Shown here in pieces: positions 46,506 to 56,956 of a DNA stretch of 64,000 nt. A program made the translations under genes and the position numbers. Positions within the stretch are counted from its first letter, which is position 1. Each line of letters begins with the position of its first letter. The stretch spans positions 4,092,001 through 4,156,000 of the forward strand of contig JAJFPB010000007.1 of NCBI GenBank assembly GCA_020881915.1. The letters are read 5' to 3'. This stretch comes from Paramyrothecium sp. XJ0827. Lineage: Eukaryota > Ascomycota > Sordariomycetes > Hypocreales > Stachybotryaceae. The notes below the pieces were generated by a model. It did no database searches, was not told the DNA's origin, and saw only the letters and a program-made list of their open reading frames with translations.

Positions 46506-47864
46506 ATGAACGGACACACTCATAAGCCATTGCCCACGAAGGTGTGGCAGTCACTTGTGAAGACATGCCCTAAACCTCAAGACCGCAATGTTGAGTTTTG
46601 GTGGCAGCACACCGGCTCTCAACTGGCCCAAATGATCGAGGCAGCTGGCTACTCTGTGGAAAGACAATATGAAATTCTCTTGTTTCATTACCACTGGATT
46701 GTGGGTGCCTTTGCTCAAAGTGCTGTCGAACTGTCCTTTGACTCTGATAGGTTCCACGACTAGGACCAGCACCAGATGCCGATGGCCGTCCGAAATGGAT
46801 ATCGCGCATAGCCCAAGATTGCTCCCCCCATTGAATACGCCTGGAAGTGGAATACAGCTTCCTCCGAGCCAAAAATCAGTTACTCATGGGAGGCCTTCAA
46901 TCCTGGCTCGGGTTCTTGCCTGAATGCTGAAAACCATGCACAATCCCTCGAGTACATGCGCGATGTCTCAAGTGCGGTTCCATATGTGGATTTTACACTG
47001 TCTCGCTATTTCTTTGAACAGATCGAGCAGGGCGACCGGAAGACATCAAACTTTCTTCATGCCATCGACCACCGTTCCGATGGCCTCGATCTTAAGTCGT
47101 ACTTTCTTTCGCGAGACGAACTCACGCAGAATGAGTGGGACGAAGCCGTTGCGAAACTTGAGCCGAAAAATCCTACTCACCAGGCCCTGAGGGACTTTCT
47201 TGCAAACAACCCCGAAGGCAAGCTGTTAAGCCCGATGTACGTTAAGCTTAGCCTGTAATTTAAAATCGCTGACAAGAGATACAGTGTCCTAGCTTGGGAT
47301 AACGTAGCACCAAGCAAATCTCGCTTAAAATGGTATTTTGTTACGCACAACACAACCTTTGCATCTGTGCGGGAGATTATGACTATGGGAGGTCTGCTCG
47401 ACGTTTCAGAAGACAAGCTGCAAGACCTACGCTCACTCATCACAACCGTCCTTGACCTACCAGGCGACTATCCTGAAGACGCAGACTTTCCCCTCCCACC
47501 ACCGGCAAGCAAGACGTGGCCAGAGCAGGAAAACCAAGCCCAGAGCTTTGCCTATTACTTTGACATTGCCTCCCGCAACGGGGGCAAGCCGGATGTTAAA
47601 TTCTACCTGCCAACCCGTAGCTTCGGCCCGGATGACCTCACTATCGCTCGCCGCATGATAGACTGGATGAAAGCTCGAGGCCGTGGCCAATACGGCGACC
47701 GCTATTTAGCCATGTTACATGTGCTCGCTAACCATCGCGGACTGGGAAATGGCAAGGGGTTACATAGTTATATTACTTACCAACCTGGCAAGAGCGGTGT
47801 TCCGGATGTTAAGTCTTATTTGATTGCTGAGACTTATCATGTAGCGCGGTTCCTAAGTAGATAA
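46506..47864 (+). pseudogene. DMATS-type aromatic prenyltransferase pseudogene
   Basis: The reading starts KVWQSLVK and FWWQHTGSQLAQMIEAAGY, continues after a probable intron (about 46692-46750) with VPRLGPAPDADGRPKW, then IEYAWKWN, and ends with DVKFYLPTR. This is the ABBA prenyltransferase order. These enzymes transfer dimethylallyl groups to indoles or aromatic polyketides. Two lesions break it. One extra C in the run of six at about 46830-46836 shifts the frame before IEYAWKW. An in-frame TAA at 47256-47258 interrupts the middle (after MYVKLSL), in the same frame that continues to 47864. Everything after the stop is otherwise well preserved, so inactivation looks recent or may be a strain polymorphism. 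Confidence 0.8.
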
Positions 47865-48289
47865 TCTTGGTACTCCAGTAGCTACTTTCCTTGCCGGAGT
47901 CTTATAATCTCGGCGAACTGAACTTCGACCTGGTCACAGGGCTGTTGGATTCACATGCCGGGAAGGACCTCCATACGCGAGTAATGCAAACAGTTTACCG
48001 ATGCTCATTGATTGCTCACTACGAGTCTTGGTGCTCAGATTGGCACGAAGCCAGCAGTTCAAGATGGAAGTTGGGTGTGCTGCAAGAGTCTTGTGGTGAT
48101 GGACGGATACACCAGCGTCAGACTACGGCTACAGGGAAGCAAGACTACGGATCAAGACTACGGAGATGTCAGGATTTCGTGTTGGATGGCAACTTCTAGC
48201 ATTCACTGAGAAAGATCCAATCAGACGTTAACAGTGCACAGGGAGTACAAGAGCGAAGGTTGAAGTGAGGTTGAACACCTTGCTCCTGC
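47865..48289. other. Flank between DMATS pseudogene and transposon
   Basis: A 102-codon ORF at 47891-48199 shows no recognisable feature. Nothing else is supported. Confidence 0.45.
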
Positions 48290-48299
48290 AGCCAAGACC
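48290..48299. repeat. Target-site duplication, left copy
   Basis: AGCCAAGACC directly precedes the left inverted repeat and is repeated exactly at 51281-51290. A 9-11 bp duplication is typical of Mutator-like elements. Confidence 0.9.
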
Positions 48300-48397
48300 G
48301 GCGCCCAATACAGAGGCGCCCGGGCGCGCATTTAATTTTGCGCGCCCCCCAGCTGACTAATAATTGCGCGCCCCCTTCCACACGCAACCCTGCAGTT
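48300..48397 (+). repeat. MULE left terminal inverted repeat
   Basis: It is complementary to 51183-51280 with one mismatch at the AGCTGACT/AGCTAACT position. Confidence 0.92.
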
Positions 48398-48435
48398 GTG
48401 AAGGGGGGCCCCCGCCATTGCCAACTACTTCCGCG

Positions 48436-51118
48436 ATGGCTCAAGCAATATTTCCTGACGATATTCTCCCGCCTGAGGGTATATATAACTCACGAGAATC
48501 TCTCCTCGCAGCTATTAATTCCTGGGCGAAGCCTAGAGGCTATGTATTTACTATAGGGAAATCTTCTAAAACTTCCAATACCCGAGTCAAGGTTATCTTT
48601 GTATATAATCGAAATAAGCCTCTACCAAGCATATTAGTATTAATTAAACGAAAATGCCATATATGTAGCTGGGGGATAGGTTGCAAGTTCTCAATACTCG
48701 CGAAACAGTCCCTAGACGGGACTTCATGGGTCCTAAGCTATTGGCTAGACCCAAATAGCACTCTACATAATCACCCGCCAAGTGAAGATCCATCTACATA
48801 CCTAGTGCATCGTTGGCTTAGCGGGAATAATATTGGAGTTATCTCCAGTCTTATAGCCTCTGGAACTGCCCCTCGGGAAATCAGGACCTATCTCCATAAT
48901 AACTTTAATACCCTCGTAACTTAGCAAGATATCTACAATTAGATTGTAGTAATAAAAAGAGATCTACGGGAGGGCCAAAGTAGTATGTAGGCACTAGTCG
49001 ATTAATTGTATAAGGAGGGCTTCTGGTGCTGGGTCCGGTTGGATTTAGATAATTGGCTTATAGCAATCTTCTTTGTCCATCTAGACTCTATTGTATATCT
49101 TTAATGTAATCCCGATATCTTGCTACTTGATTATACCTATAAGATAAATAAATACGGGATACCTCTCCTTGATATAGTTGGCGTTGACTCTTGCTAGCGT
49201 TCATTCTGTATTGCCTTTGTATTTCTCTCTAGTGAGGTAGAAGAGGATTACTCCTGGGCTTTATAATATCTCAAATCCCTGTATTAGTGCGATCTTCCTT
49301 CTGTTGTCTTAATAGACCGATGGCTAGTGGCGATAAATGCTGCTGCGACCTGGTTCCCTTTATCTAAGGCACTGCTTTGCCTCTGGTATGTTAATAAGGC
49401 AGTCTTATAGTATTGCCGGCCAGCCTTCCTAGGTAATAGAGACTAGGGAGAGAAGGCATAGGATGAATTCTATATATTCTGGTACTTAATTATAGCCTTG
49501 CTAACTGAGCCAATATTTGAAGAGCATTTGGCTTGCTTTAAGCATAAGTATGCTAGAGAATATATAGAAGCAGTTGGATATATTAGGATAACTTGGCTTA
49601 ACCCTTTTAAAGAGATGATTATTAAAGTATGGGTTGACAAATACTTATACTTTGGCAATATTACTACCTCAAGGTAGATGGCTTATATTATTTTATAAGA
49701 TAAATACTAATAAATCTCCTAGGGCTAAAGGGATCTATTTATTAATTAAAGCTTATATTAAGATATCTACCTTAGACCTCTTTAATATCTAGCATGCTAT
49801 AAGACCTACTATTACTAATTAACTAAAGGAGCTAAATTATATACGGGCTAATCAGCAGGTATAGATTCCACTAGACATCTGCGGAGTATTCTTTGAGGCT
49901 ATACAAGGCTGGGTTTCATACCAGGCCTTACAAAAAGTACAAGAACAACAGCAATTGCTTTTAAAGCCACTTAAAGCTTCCTGCACTTAGGCCTTTATAT
50001 CCTCATATGGACTACTGTGTGTTTATACCTTAAAGAAACTTTAAGAGGATGGGCAGGCCCTTTTATTGGAGTATTTTTATCCCCATTGGCACTTGAAGCG
50101 AGATGTGGCGCATACATAGCCAATACTAGAGCCTAGAGTAGCACCGAGCCGGCGTAATGAAAGATATAAGCAGCCGATCACAAGTACAAGATAAGAGCCT
50201 AGTGGATTTGAAGCAGTTGAGGCAGTAGCACGGCCAAAGGCGCAGCCTAAATGTAGCAGATATTATATATTGGGTCATATAATGACCTTAAAGGTATGCC
50301 CTCTGCGCTATAAAGAGCTCTTGTAGTTATTAGGTGTAGCGGCACCGGTACAGGCACAGATAACCAGAGAGGCAGCAGCAGCAATAGTGGCGCCGGCAGC
50401 CATAGAAACAACAATAGTCCAGACGGCAGTAGGTCAGACAGAAGGAAACATAATAATAGTAGCCCAAGTACTAGCGGGCCAGATAGCGGCAGAACCAATG
50501 GTGGGAGTCGAGGAGTTAGATGACTACATAGCAGGAAGCCAGGTATCTTTAGATTAGGAATTTCCAGACTGCATAGTAGTTAACTAGATAACGGAAGTCC
50601 ACATAGTAGGGCAGACAGTAGCGGTCTAGGCATTAGCGGACTACATAGCAATAAGCCAAATACCGGAACCACTAGACAACAGAGCGACAGACCAGATAAC
50701 GGCATTGGCATTAATGCCTGCGCTTAGATATGATGACCCGCAGGCTATCTATTAGAGATATATTAAAGCAAGAGAAGATTGGTATAAGGCGTAGCCTCGT
50801 GGCAGTATTAAGACTAACCAATAATATCGGAAGGCAATAGGTTTACCTTAATAATACAATAAAGTAAGCTACAAGTGGTGCCTTAACTAGAAGCAGATGG
50901 GCAAGCAATGTAGGGTATAGAAAGGCTCTAGAGACTGGACTAAGGAAGAGATGATGGCATATTTAGATTGGAGTAAGGCAGAAGATAATCGGGTTAAGGC
51001 TCGGGTAGCAGCTGAGGTGGAAGGCAACTTTTTTTCTGGTAGAAGAGGTATGCGTGATATATGGGAGGCGGCTGCGGAGGATTGTAAGGCACAGAAGGCC
51101 TTCTATGTAGGTAGGTAG
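48436..51118 (+). pseudogene. MULE transposase, degenerate
   Basis: The first open frame (48436-48924) begins MAQAIFPDD and carries a FAR1/WRKY-GCM1-type zinc-binding DNA-binding domain (CHICSWGIGCKF ... HNHPPS). Past the TAG at 48922 the frame resumes with DYTYKINKYG and LLDIVGVD, the MULE DDE catalytic start, then RSFCIAF and LACFKHKYAREYIEAV. A CCHC-like knuckle trace lies near 50250-50320, and a C-terminal region (NRVKARVAAEVEGNFFSGRRG) near 50985-51050. Most disruptions are TAG or TAA where CAG, CAA or TGG would fit, i.e. C-to-T or G-to-A changes. The protein cannot be made. Confidence 0.75.
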
Positions 51119-51182
51119 CTAACTAGAATTCGTCGCCGTTCCAGATTATAAGAGTTAAATACTGCACAAGGCGGGCCCTAAT

Positions 51183-51280
51183 AACTGCAGGGTTGCGTGT
51201 GGAAGGGGGCGCGCAATTATTAGTTAGCTGGGGGGCGCGCAAAATTAAATGCGCGCCCGGGCGCCTCTGTATTGGGCGCC
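51183..51280 (-). repeat. MULE right terminal inverted repeat
   Basis: It is the reverse complement of 48300-48397, 97/98 identical by hand alignment. Confidence 0.92.
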
Positions 51281-51290
51281 AGCCAAGACC
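51281..51290. repeat. Target-site duplication, right copy
   Basis: AGCCAAGACC directly follows the right inverted repeat and is identical to the left copy. Confidence 0.9.
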
Positions 51291-51519
51291 ACCTGGAGTA
51301 CGTAAGCCAACTTGTCAGGTGGGATGCGCCAGCGACCACTTTGTATCGCTCGGGTAGGCAGCTACGACATGCATTCACACGTCAGTCGCTACATTGTCTC
51401 GGATAAAGGTTCATTCCACTATTGACATGGTCTTCCGCTCGCACGACTACACCCAATGTCCTCCGCCTCGCACGACGACTACACCTGCCCACTGCGCCAG
51501 GCATCCTACCGCGCGTCCA

Positions 51520-52761
51520 CTACCGCCGAATGTCCAGTCTCTCTCGGTCCCCGGGTCGAGACCCACTCGGCGAGGGGGAACGTCGGTCGGGACGATACGT
51601 GTCTGCACGGCCTCGAGAGCGTCGGCTTTTGGTTCGAGAGCTCGTCTTCGCTCGGGAGCTCGTGTTCCCTCTGGAGCGTCCTGTGCTTGCCTCGGAACGT
51701 CCACGAGTCTCTCCCTGAGAGCGGCCTCGGCGGCCTCGATCGTCCCCCCGAGAACGGCTCCCCTCAGAGTCATGACCGGCTTGCGCAGAGGGACCGGCAG
51801 ACCGGTTGGCATCGGCCATGGCGCTGTCCCAACCAACCGGATTGGGAGCTCGCAGCGGACGGAGAGTTGCATCCATTGTCTTCTGCACCCTCTTGGCGCT
51901 CTTCGGGAGCCTCGCCTCCGGCAGAGGGACCTCTCCAAACGTGGGCTGGACCGTCTCGTCGGGCGACGACTCGAAGAGCAAGAAATAGTCTGCGTCGACC
52001 CTCTGGTCCAAGCTCCAATCGCTGCTGAAGAAGGTCGGATCGCGAGGGCCAAACGGGATGGGCTGCCCAAAAAGCTTGTAAGTCCGAACGGAATCGGTCG
52101 TTTGGTCGTCGCCCAGGCGCACGACGGGGGCAAGATTGTACCGGTCGACGTACTGGCGCGGAGCGTAGTCGTAGCCGCCCTTTGGCGACGCGACCCAGTC
52201 CCCGACGGGCACTTCGAACGTGCGCAGGTCGCGAAACGACAGAAGGCTGCCCGGGTTGGATCGGTACCGCATCCTCACAAACGTGGGACGGTCGGAGCTC
52301 CAGATCTCAAGGCCATCCGCCACCATGCCGAACTGCGAGTCGATGAGCGACTGCGGGCTATCGTGAGGGCGCTCGACCGTGAGGGCGCTCGACGGTGTCG
52401 AAGAGGAGGCGGCTGGCTCGTGCAGCCTCGCGAGGCGACCACTCGCGCTCAACGAAACCCTTGTCTGACATGACGATGGGTTTTCGATAGAGGCGGAGCT
52501 GCGCGCGTGCCCAGATGGTGTCCAGCATCAAGGGCGTCGCGAACATGCGCCGGAGCACGATCCTGAGGCAGCCAAGCCGCTCGTGGGGTGGCCGACGAGC
52601 TCCTGGTCAGTGGGCGGCGCGCAGCAGGAGAGGAGTTGGATGGCGACGAGCCTTTCATCGCAGTGGCGGAGGTCCATGATGTGATGATGTTGTTGGAGCA
52701 TTTGCGGCGAGCAGTCGGTGTATAGATGGAGAAGGTAATCATCTTCCTGTTGCCGTTCCAC
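51520..52761 (-). pseudogene. Unknown protein with SR/RG-rich tail, frame broken
   Basis: Coding signal runs in three frames: 52761 to about 52590, then to about 52380, then to the stop at 51520. The second break coincides with a 16-bp tandem duplication (52363-52378 and 52379-52394, 15/16 identical): counting one unit only, the frames join. The first break lies at a run of four G/C pairs (52585-52588), where a one-base loss would explain the shift. The folded part contains FRDLRTFEVPVGDWV and GYDYAPRQYVDRYN; the last ~90 residues are Arg/Ser/Gly repeats (RGRSRGRAD-like), suggesting nucleic-acid binding. I do not recognise the family. Introns or sequencing errors are alternatives to pseudogenisation. 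The 5' end is unresolved. Confidence 0.5.
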
Positions 52762-52866
52762 ACCGGATGCATAATGATCTTGGACAGGGCTGTACAGAAT
52801 CTACCAGACCATTTGCGTACCTGCGAACCGTGACCAACATCGCGGCGTCACGATTGATACGGGAGA

Positions 52867-53457
52867 TTAGCCGTACATTTGCAGGCATACTCTCCACAGC
52901 AAGAGAAGCTCCGGGTGTGTGTCGGGACTGATGTCGTCGCAAGCCAGATTGTCGAGGGAGCCTTCCTACCATTCCAGCTCGACAGCCATGTCGTCGGCCG
53001 ACAGGCTATGTACGTTTTCGACCCCGAATCTTGCCTTGAAGTCGATGTGTTCGGTCGAGTGGAAGCTTTTCAGAGTCCACGTCCGAGCTGATGAATACAG
53101 CTTGAAGAGGGACAGGACCCTGGGGGGGGCCTCGACGGGGGCCTCGACGGGGGCCTCGATGGGGGCCTCGATGGGATGGGTAGACTCGGGTGCCTCATCC
53201 TCATCGCTGCTCGCCCGACGGTCTCGCCCTCCTTGGTTGGTGCCTCGGTAGCCTGTCTTGCGGGGACGGCCACGGCTGCGGCCACGAGGCGGCAAGATCG
53301 GTCGTCCATGCCCTCGAGGATGTTGAATCATCATCTCAGCATCCTCCGAGTCAGAAAACGCGTGCGTTGAGGGGTGGGAATGTGCGTTTTCCATTACAAA
53401 CATTGTGGTGTTGAGATGAAGATTTGCACCAACAGCCGTCAAGCACATGACCTCCAC
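52867..53457 (-). CDS. Small basic AT-hook-like protein, unknown
   Basis: The frame from ATG 53457 (or 53394, MENAHSH) runs to a TAG at 52966-52968, giving 163 or 142 residues. It includes RGRSRGRPRKTGYRG, close to the AT-hook core GRP that binds the DNA minor groove, then acidic SSDEDEAPE and four tandem EAP(V/I)EAP units. A 42-bp GT-AG intron (52965 to 52924) would remove the stop and add a tail ending LWRVCLQMYG at 52867; the frame also stays open straight past the TAG. It sits head-to-head with the helicase-like gene. No family is recognised; a DNA-binding role is inference. Confidence 0.45.
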
Positions 53458-53591
53458 GCTGGACTGCGGACTGCTGGCCTGGTGACTGACCGACCGACTG
53501 GCCGATGGCCGTTGGCCGTTGGCCGTTGACCGTTGACCGTTGACCGTTGTCGTTTGCCACTCGCATCATTATCCATCATTATCACTTCAAG

Positions 53592-55748
53592 ATGCACTCC
53601 CCCTGCCCTGCGTGGGCGCCAACCACCGCCGCCATCGCCGAATGGCTCCTCGCCCCCTGTGCCTCTCTCAAGCATGGGCACGTCTCCGCCGGCCACGCCA
53701 CCGGCAAGTCGACCTTCCTCCCGCGGGCTCTGTGGTCGCAGACGGTCGAAGCATCCCCTTCTTCGCGCTTCGTGCACGCCGTCCCCGAGACCGAGCTCGT
53801 GCGACTGCAACGCATTGCAGAGGGCAGCGATCCCGCCCGACAATGGCATGCCGATGCCATCGCCTTTACAGCCCACGCGCAGCAGTTGGAGGTGTGCTCG
53901 TTCAGCGCCCTGGCCCAAGCCTGCCTCGAGCGCCTCAAGACAAAGAACCAGGCGCCCCTCGTTGCCTTTGTCGACCTCGACCAGCATTGCCCTGCCGATC
54001 TTGCGCTGGCCCTCCTCGGCCTCGTCTGGCTCTCGAAGCATGCCGCCGTCACCGTCCTGACCATGTCTCCCGGCGCGCCGCCCGCCTACCTCGAGAAGCT
54101 CTACGCACGAGTCGCCCGCGTTGGTGCGCCGCGGGTGTTTGCCATGCCCCCGCCCGCCATCCGAAGGGCGTCCTGGGTCCCGGTGGACAAAAACACCGCG
54201 TGCGAAACCGTCACCGAAGCCATCAAGGCCCGTCCCGACGACTCCCACATTGTGCTCGACATGACCTCGTCCGCTGCGATGAAGATCGCCGTCGCATTGC
54301 AGCTGCAGAGCGTCGAGCAACTCGTCCCGCCCGTCCCCGACATCCACGCCGTGCCACGCCTGCTCGAGGCGGACGACCATTGCAGGACCACGGCGATCGC
54401 GTTCGATGCGTCCGTCAAGGTCGTTAACTTCTTCAGGGCCGGCCTGTGGCACGCGCGAGGCCACATCCGAGGCTTCCAGCATGTCCACATCCTCGTGCCG
54501 CCGAGCAAGCCGCGCCGCGTCTTCAACACCCGAACGGGTGATACCAGCGTCGTGACCGCCGTTACTTCTCGCGAGGAGCGGCTGGACATGCTCGCCTGGG
54601 CGGATCGGTGCGACGCCGAAACCGTGAGCGTCTACGCCCTCACCGACGAATCGCTCGAGCGGTTCCTGGACGGGCTGCCGCACCAGCGCCTCGACGTGGC
54701 CGACCGCCAGCTCCTGGGCTTCCTCTCGGCCCTCTCCATGTTCCAGCCGTGGTCCGAGAACGAAGAGGTCGGCCTGAAGTGCTTCGTGGCCGACGCTCAG
54801 GCCGCGGACGAAATGGCACACCGCAGCAGGATGCAGGGACTGGCACCCTGGAACCTCGCGAGGACGGCGTTCGAGACGCAGCCTCACCAAAATCGATCCG
54901 TACTGTACCGGGTCCTGCCCGCCGTCGACTACGACGGCCGGGTCGCGCTCTTCGTTGCCATGCCCGCCTCTCCAAACGTCATGTGGGTGAAGCTGCACCT
55001 GGCCGCCATCATCAAGACGGGCATCCTGAACCTGTTCGACCTGCGCTCGACCGCCGGCCCACAGGACATGATGGCGCAGGTCTACTACGGCATGACGTCG
55101 CCCCTCGCCAAGCAAGGCACCCTCTGGCTCCTGCTATGCATATGGCAACGCTTGATCGGAGACATAGCCTTGCAGCCGGCAATCCTGGACCGCCTCGTCT
55201 CAAGCCGCGAGGAGACCCGAGCCAGCGTCCTGGTCTCCCACGGCACCATCCCCCAGCTTGGACTTTCCCTCGACATCGGCCACGCGCGCCGCACGTGGCT
55301 GCACTACCTGCGCCTGCGCGCCCTGTTCCCAAGCGTTCCGCTCATGCCTCCGCCGGCCGAGGTGCTGACCGAGCAGGAGAGGACAACCTTGCAGGAGCAT
55401 CTGATGGAGGGTTTCGCCTACGACCTCAACCTCGCAGAGGTGTCGGACGAGGTGGAAATCTTCCAGTACGGCCCGCGCCAGAACCTTAGCACGAGCCCGC
55501 TAATCGACGCCACCGTCTTCTGGGGCGACATCGCTCAGCAGCAGCATTCACTGACCGGCTGCGAGATCCCCATGGGCGTTTGCTGCTGCGTCCCTCATTG
55601 CAACGGCGATTACAACCAGGTCGTTGAGGACTGGACCTGGATTCCTACCCAGCTTGTTGCCAAGTGGTTGAACGGGATGAGGGCATCGGTGATTGGCGAC
55701 ACCATCCGCACACTGTATCCGGTCCGTCCCAACGTCGACGAGGCGTGA
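53592..55748 (+). CDS. Unknown 718-residue protein with SF2 helicase-like N-terminal half
   Basis: A single open frame runs from ATG 53592 (an upstream in-frame ATG is at 53547). AGHATGKSTFLP near residue 33 resembles a Walker A loop of the GKSTxxP kind seen in DExH helicases of RNA viruses and some cellular relatives. In the same order as those proteins follow VPETELVRLQ (Ia-like), FVDLDQHCPAD (a diverged motif II), TMSPGAPP (III-like) and SREERLDMLAWADRC (where motif VI would be). Motifs II and VI lack canonical residues, so helicase activity is doubtful. The C-terminal 350 residues are unassigned. The gene is GC-rich and intronless. The last codons form the first unit of a ~45-bp tandem repeat. 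Confidence 0.45.
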   Translation: MHSPCPAWAPTTAAIAEWLLAPCASLKHGHVSAGHATGKSTFLPRALWSQTVEASPSSRFVHAVPETELVRLQRIAEGSDPARQWHADAIAFTAHAQQLEVCSFSALAQACLERLKTKNQAPLVAFVDLDQHCPADLALALLGLVWLSKHAAVTVLTMSPGAPPAYLEKLYARVARVGAPRVFAMPPPAIRRASWVPVDKNTACETVTEAIKARPDDSHIVLDMTSSAAMKIAVALQLQSVEQLVPPVPDIHAVPRLLEADDHCRTTAIAFDASVKVVNFFRAGLWHARGHIRGFQHVHILVPPSKPRRVFNTRTGDTSVVTAVTSREERLDMLAWADRCDAETVSVYALTDESLERFLDGLPHQRLDVADRQLLGFLSALSMFQPWSENEEVGLKCFVADAQAADEMAHRSRMQGLAPWNLARTAFETQPHQNRSVLYRVLPAVDYDGRVALFVAMPASPNVMWVKLHLAAIIKTGILNLFDLRSTAGPQDMMAQVYYGMTSPLAKQGTLWLLLCIWQRLIGDIALQPAILDRLVSSREETRASVLVSHGTIPQLGLSLDIGHARRTWLHYLRLRALFPSVPLMPPPAEVLTEQERTTLQEHLMEGFAYDLNLAEVSDEVEIFQYGPRQNLSTSPLIDATVFWGDIAQQQHSLTGCEIPMGVCCCVPHCNGDYNQVVEDWTWIPTQLVAKWLNGMRASVIGDTIRTLYPVRPNVDEA

Positions 55749-55834
55749 GCGATACCATCCGCATCTGTGTTCGGTCGTCCAACGTCGACGAGGCGACACC
55801 ATCCGCGGCCTGTTCGGTCCAACGTCGACGAGGC
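55695..55834. repeat. Three ~41-50 bp tandem repeats over the 3' end of the helicase-like gene
   Basis: Units share GCGA(C/T)ACCATCCGC ... CCAACGTCGACGAG and start near 55695, 55741 and 55793. The first encodes the last residues of the upstream protein and its stop lies at the unit junction. Confidence 0.75.
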
Positions 55835-56956
55835 ATGTGACCAGCAGCCATTCGCCGGTCGTACCAGCATGCGTCACGGCATCAGGAGGAGTAGAATGAG
55901 GAGAGGACAGATCAATACCGCATTAATTGCTATAACCTTGCCAGCCACTTGAGCATTTTGTAATGTTCCCAACGTCCTGCCAATCCGTGCCCGTGATATG
56001 TCCCAGCGGTCTGCCCGCATTGAGTATTACCCATGTGCCTTATATGTTCCAACGGTATGCCCGACTGTCCATTGTTTGCCCACCTTGAGCATTTTTGTTC
56101 GTGATATCCCCAACGTCCTGCCCACACTAAGCATTATCCATATGCCTGATATGTTCCAACAGTCTGCCCGACTGTTCACATTGCCTGCCCACCTTGAGCA
56201 TTATCTTCGTGATCTTCCCAACGTCCTGCCCACTCTAAGCATTACCCATGTGCCTGATATGTCCCAACGGTCTGTCCAACTGCCCACATTGTAATCCTAG
56301 CGGTCTGCACATTGACCATTATCCAACCCCCCGTCATGTATCCCACGTCCTGACAATGTCTTGCTTCAACCTCAAGCATGTACGCTCGTGTTGTGATATG
56401 TTCTACCTTTGTCCATCTTTGTCTGGAGCGCAGCTCGTCAGGTAACTGCCTGGCATTGGAGTGGCGGCTTGCAGAGACAGAGCCATGGTTTGCAGATTAC
56501 TCGACACACGTACTCGAAATTGAAACGTCCGGGTCGCACTTTCAATGTTCACCTTATGGTTTGATCCGCGTGGCAGTCGACGTCCACGTACTTGAGCGGA
56601 CTTTCGGGCCGCCGTTGGTCACATGCATACTCGATCAGACTTCTGGACTTATCACATGGCACGATTCGTAGTAAATGACTCGATCAGGCTTCCCGACTCG
56701 GTTTCACGTGGCACAACATCCGGACTCACGTCTGCACGATCCGCAACTGACATCACATACCTTGGACTCGGACCACGTGCCCGAACGGCATCGCTCAGTC
56801 GACGTCCCCATTGCCCTGAGCTCGCGGGACATCCTGTCTCAGCGTGGCGTACACTGCTGGATACGAAAACGCGAGCGCGGCGATCCTCGCAGCCTGGGCT
56901 CCCACCTTTTTCTTCCGCAGCTCGATGGCGCGCTCCAGCGTGGACTTGCTCTCCTC
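55835..56956. repeat. Non-coding region with a ~120-bp minisatellite (about 55970-56290)
   Basis: About three imperfect units are present, each with CCCAACGTCCTGCC, AAGCATTA(C/T)CCAT and GCCTGATATGT(T/C)CCAAC. The remaining part to 56956 has GC-rich ORFs in several frames with no protein signature. Confidence 0.6.

Larger units (their letters stand above)
48300..51280 (+). mobile_element. Mutator-like DNA transposon (MULE), 2,981 bp, RIP-damaged
   Basis: The element has 98-bp terminal inverted repeats (48300-48397 and 51183-51280) that match at 97 of 98 positions; the sole difference is a G/A transition. Ends are GGCGCCCAATACAG... and the 10-bp target duplication is intact. The inverted repeats are GC-rich while the interior is AT-rich and full of TAG/TAA stops, as expected from RIP. 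It inserted into sequence continuous between 48289 and 51291. The well-preserved ends may still be mobilised by an active transposase elsewhere. Confidence 0.92.

Noticed and set aside
51394..52473. 359-codon plus-strand ORF opposite the SR/RG-tailed gene
   Set aside because: Arg-rich low-complexity antisense of a GC-rich gene; the minus strand carries continuous aromatic-rich domain-like sequence.
53439..55115. 558-codon minus-strand ORF antisense to the helicase-like gene
   Set aside because: Its composition (Gly/Arg/Glu/His/Val-rich, no domain) is what the antisense of a GC-rich coding strand gives. The plus strand shows ordered motifs and better start context.
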